From: Burkholderiaceae bacterium
GTDB taxonomy: Bacteria; Pseudomonadota; Gammaproteobacteria; Burkholderiales; Burkholderiaceae_E
DNA: 36,191 bases
Assembly (NCBI GenBank): GCA_900299025.1
Contig: OMIE01000165.1
Span: 1-36,191, forward strand
Reading direction: 5' to 3'
Positions 35,070 through 36,191 of this stretch are shown piece by piece. Made by a program: the position numbers and the translations under genes. The notes beneath the pieces were generated by a model. It worked only from the letters and a program-made list of their open reading frames with translations. It was not told where the DNA came from and did not search any database. Position 1 is the first letter of the stretch. Each line of letters begins with the position of its first letter.

Positions 35070-36191
35070 ATGGACAAGCAGCAATTCATGGGTTTGGTGA
35101 TGCTTGTCTTAATGGTCACCGTGATCTTTGCAGGATTTCCGATTTCTTTCACGATTTTGTTTCTGGCGCTGGTCTTCGGCTATCTGGGCTTGGGGGCTAA
35201 TGTTTTTGATCTTGCGTACTTTCAAACTATCGGCATGATGAAGGAAGAATTGCTTGCGGCGATCCCGATGTTTATTTTCATGGGATTCCTGACCGAGCAA
35301 GCCGGGCTGATGGAGCGACTGTTCCAGGCGCTACGACAATTACTTGCGCCAGTACGCGGTTCGCTTTATTTGGTGGTCATCCTTACCTCCACGATTTTTG
35401 CGATGGCCACCGGGATTGTTGGTGCTGCAGTAACCGTGCTTGGGATCATGGCGGGCCCCATTATGATCAAGTCGGGCTACGACCATCGGCTCTCTGCCGG
35501 TGCGATTGCTGCCGGTGGGACATTAGGCACCCTGATTCCACCATCAGTCATGCTGATTGTGATGGGACCTGTGCTTGGGGTTTCGGTCGCCAGTCTTTAC
35601 GCTGCGGCTTTTGGCCCCGGATTCCTCCTAGCTTCGCTATACATCATCTACTTACTTGCGCGCAGTTACCTGAATCCCTCGCTAGGCCCACCGGTCCCGC
35701 TCGAAGAACGAACGGGATCCTTCGCTCTTGTTTTGAAAGAAATCATCATTGGCACTTTGCCCTTGATTGCCTTAATCACCGCAGCACTCGGTTCGATTCT
35801 GATCGGTCTAGCAACACCGACCGAAGCCTCGGCGATCGGCGCTCTAGGTGCGCTTGTTCTATCGATTGCTTATGGACGCTTTACTTGGAAAGGCTTTCAT
35901 CAAGCATTGATGCAAACGATGATGACCTCGAGCATGGTCTTGTTCCTGGCGGTCACCTCAAATATTTTCGGTGCCGTGTTTTCACGACTTGGAACGGCTG
36001 GATGGGTCTCGGATGCCATTCTGAGCTTGCCCATTCCGCCCGAACTCACCCTAGGTTTGATTGTTTTCTTGATCTTTTTGCTTGGGTGGCCGTTTGAATG
36101 GCCAGCGATTATTCTTGTCTTTTTACCTATTTTTTATCCCATTTTGGTCGCGCTAAAGGTTGACCTGGTGTGGTTCGGCGCAGTTGTTGCA
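35070..36191 (+). CDS. dctM: TRAP transporter large permease subunit (DctM), 3' truncated by window edge
   Basis: The frame is open from ATG 35070 to the last base, 374 residues of an expected ~430. Typical DctM segments are AIPMFIFMGFLTEQAG, TSTIFAMATGIVGAAVTVLG, the AGAIAAGGTLGTLIPPSVML ion/substrate loop and LATPTEASAIGALGAL. It forms the 12-helix transport domain and uses a cation gradient to import a carboxylate or similar solute. A GGTGGAG site lies before the ATG, and only one base separates it from the dctQ stop. The IPPSVMLIVMGPVLGVSVASLY form resembles the mannitol/chloroaromatic branch, which does not fix the substrate. Confidence 0.93.
   Translation, partial: MDKQQFMGLVMLVLMVTVIFAGFPISFTILFLALVFGYLGLGANVFDLAYFQTIGMMKEELLAAIPMFIFMGFLTEQAGLMERLFQALRQLLAPVRGSLYLVVILTSTIFAMATGIVGAAVTVLGIMAGPIMIKSGYDHRLSAGAIAAGGTLGTLIPPSVMLIVMGPVLGVSVASLYAAAFGPGFLLASLYIIYLLARSYLNPSLGPPVPLEERTGSFALVLKEIIIGTLPLIALITAALGSILIGLATPTEASAIGALGALVLSIAYGRFTWKGFHQALMQTMMTSSMVLFLAVTSNIFGAVFSRLGTAGWVSDAILSLPIPPELTLGLIVFLIFLLGWPFEWPAIILVFLPIFYPILVALKVDLVWFGAVVA

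Overview
The window is a gene-dense stretch of bacterial chromosome of roughly 50% GC. The gene types suggest a Gram-negative heterotrophic proteobacterium, most likely a betaproteobacterium of the Burkholderiales: cytochrome c' next to a b561-type cytochrome, TAXI and DctQM TRAP transporters, a RraA-like protein, DUF2237, DUF423 and CoA-ligase/SDR cassettes. This assignment is an inference from gene content, not from a marker gene. I see no rRNA, tRNA, insertion sequence, phage gene or CRISPR array.

Layout: (1) 2-340, the end of a glycerophosphodiester phosphodiesterase. (2) 337-4792, a minus-strand cluster: a BtuF-like binding protein without a signal peptide, an acyl-CoA synthetase, an enoyl-CoA hydratase and an MFS transporter. 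(3) 4840-8621, an endonuclease/exonuclease/phosphatase protein, a GMC oxidoreductase, a DUF2237 protein and a RraA-family protein. (4) 8712-12134, cytochrome b561 divergent from a plus-strand cluster of cytochrome c', an SDR dehydrogenase, an unknown one-helix protein and an HTTM-like membrane protein. (5) 12170-15139, a minus-strand SDR / acyl-CoA synthetase / lipoprotein cluster; this SDR lacks the usual catalytic tetrad. (6) 15345-16043, a glutathione S-transferase. (7) 16040-23780, a tightly packed minus-strand run of seven genes: NDH-2, PQQ-type sugar dehydrogenase, PhzF-like epimerase, DUF423, MFS exporter, phytanoyl-CoA dioxygenase-like oxygenase and an ABC exporter. (8) 23781-26369, a repeat-bearing intergenic stretch, a MOSC gene broken by an in-frame stop, a D-cysteine desulfhydrase-like enzyme and a Sel1-repeat protein. 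(9) 26449-36191, an amino-acid oriented region: a TAXI TRAP transporter in one operon with a Rhizobium-type asparaginase; then a putatively exported methyltransferase, a gamma-glutamyltransferase and a frameshifted alanine/serine-glyoxylate aminotransferase on the minus strand; then a DctQ-DctM TRAP permease pair running off the right edge.

How it fits together: the left half looks like acyl-CoA and carboxylic-acid metabolism plus small respiratory modules. The right end looks like uptake and breakdown of amino acids or amidated and gamma-glutamyl compounds: import by TRAP, release of ammonia by asparaginase, cleavage of gamma-glutamyl bonds, and transamination. Two genes (MOSC and the glyoxylate aminotransferase) are each interrupted by a single small lesion; either real decay or sequence error would explain them. 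Three short tandem-repeat tracts (14, 18 and 21 bp units) lie between genes, and CGATCG is strongly over-represented by hand count.
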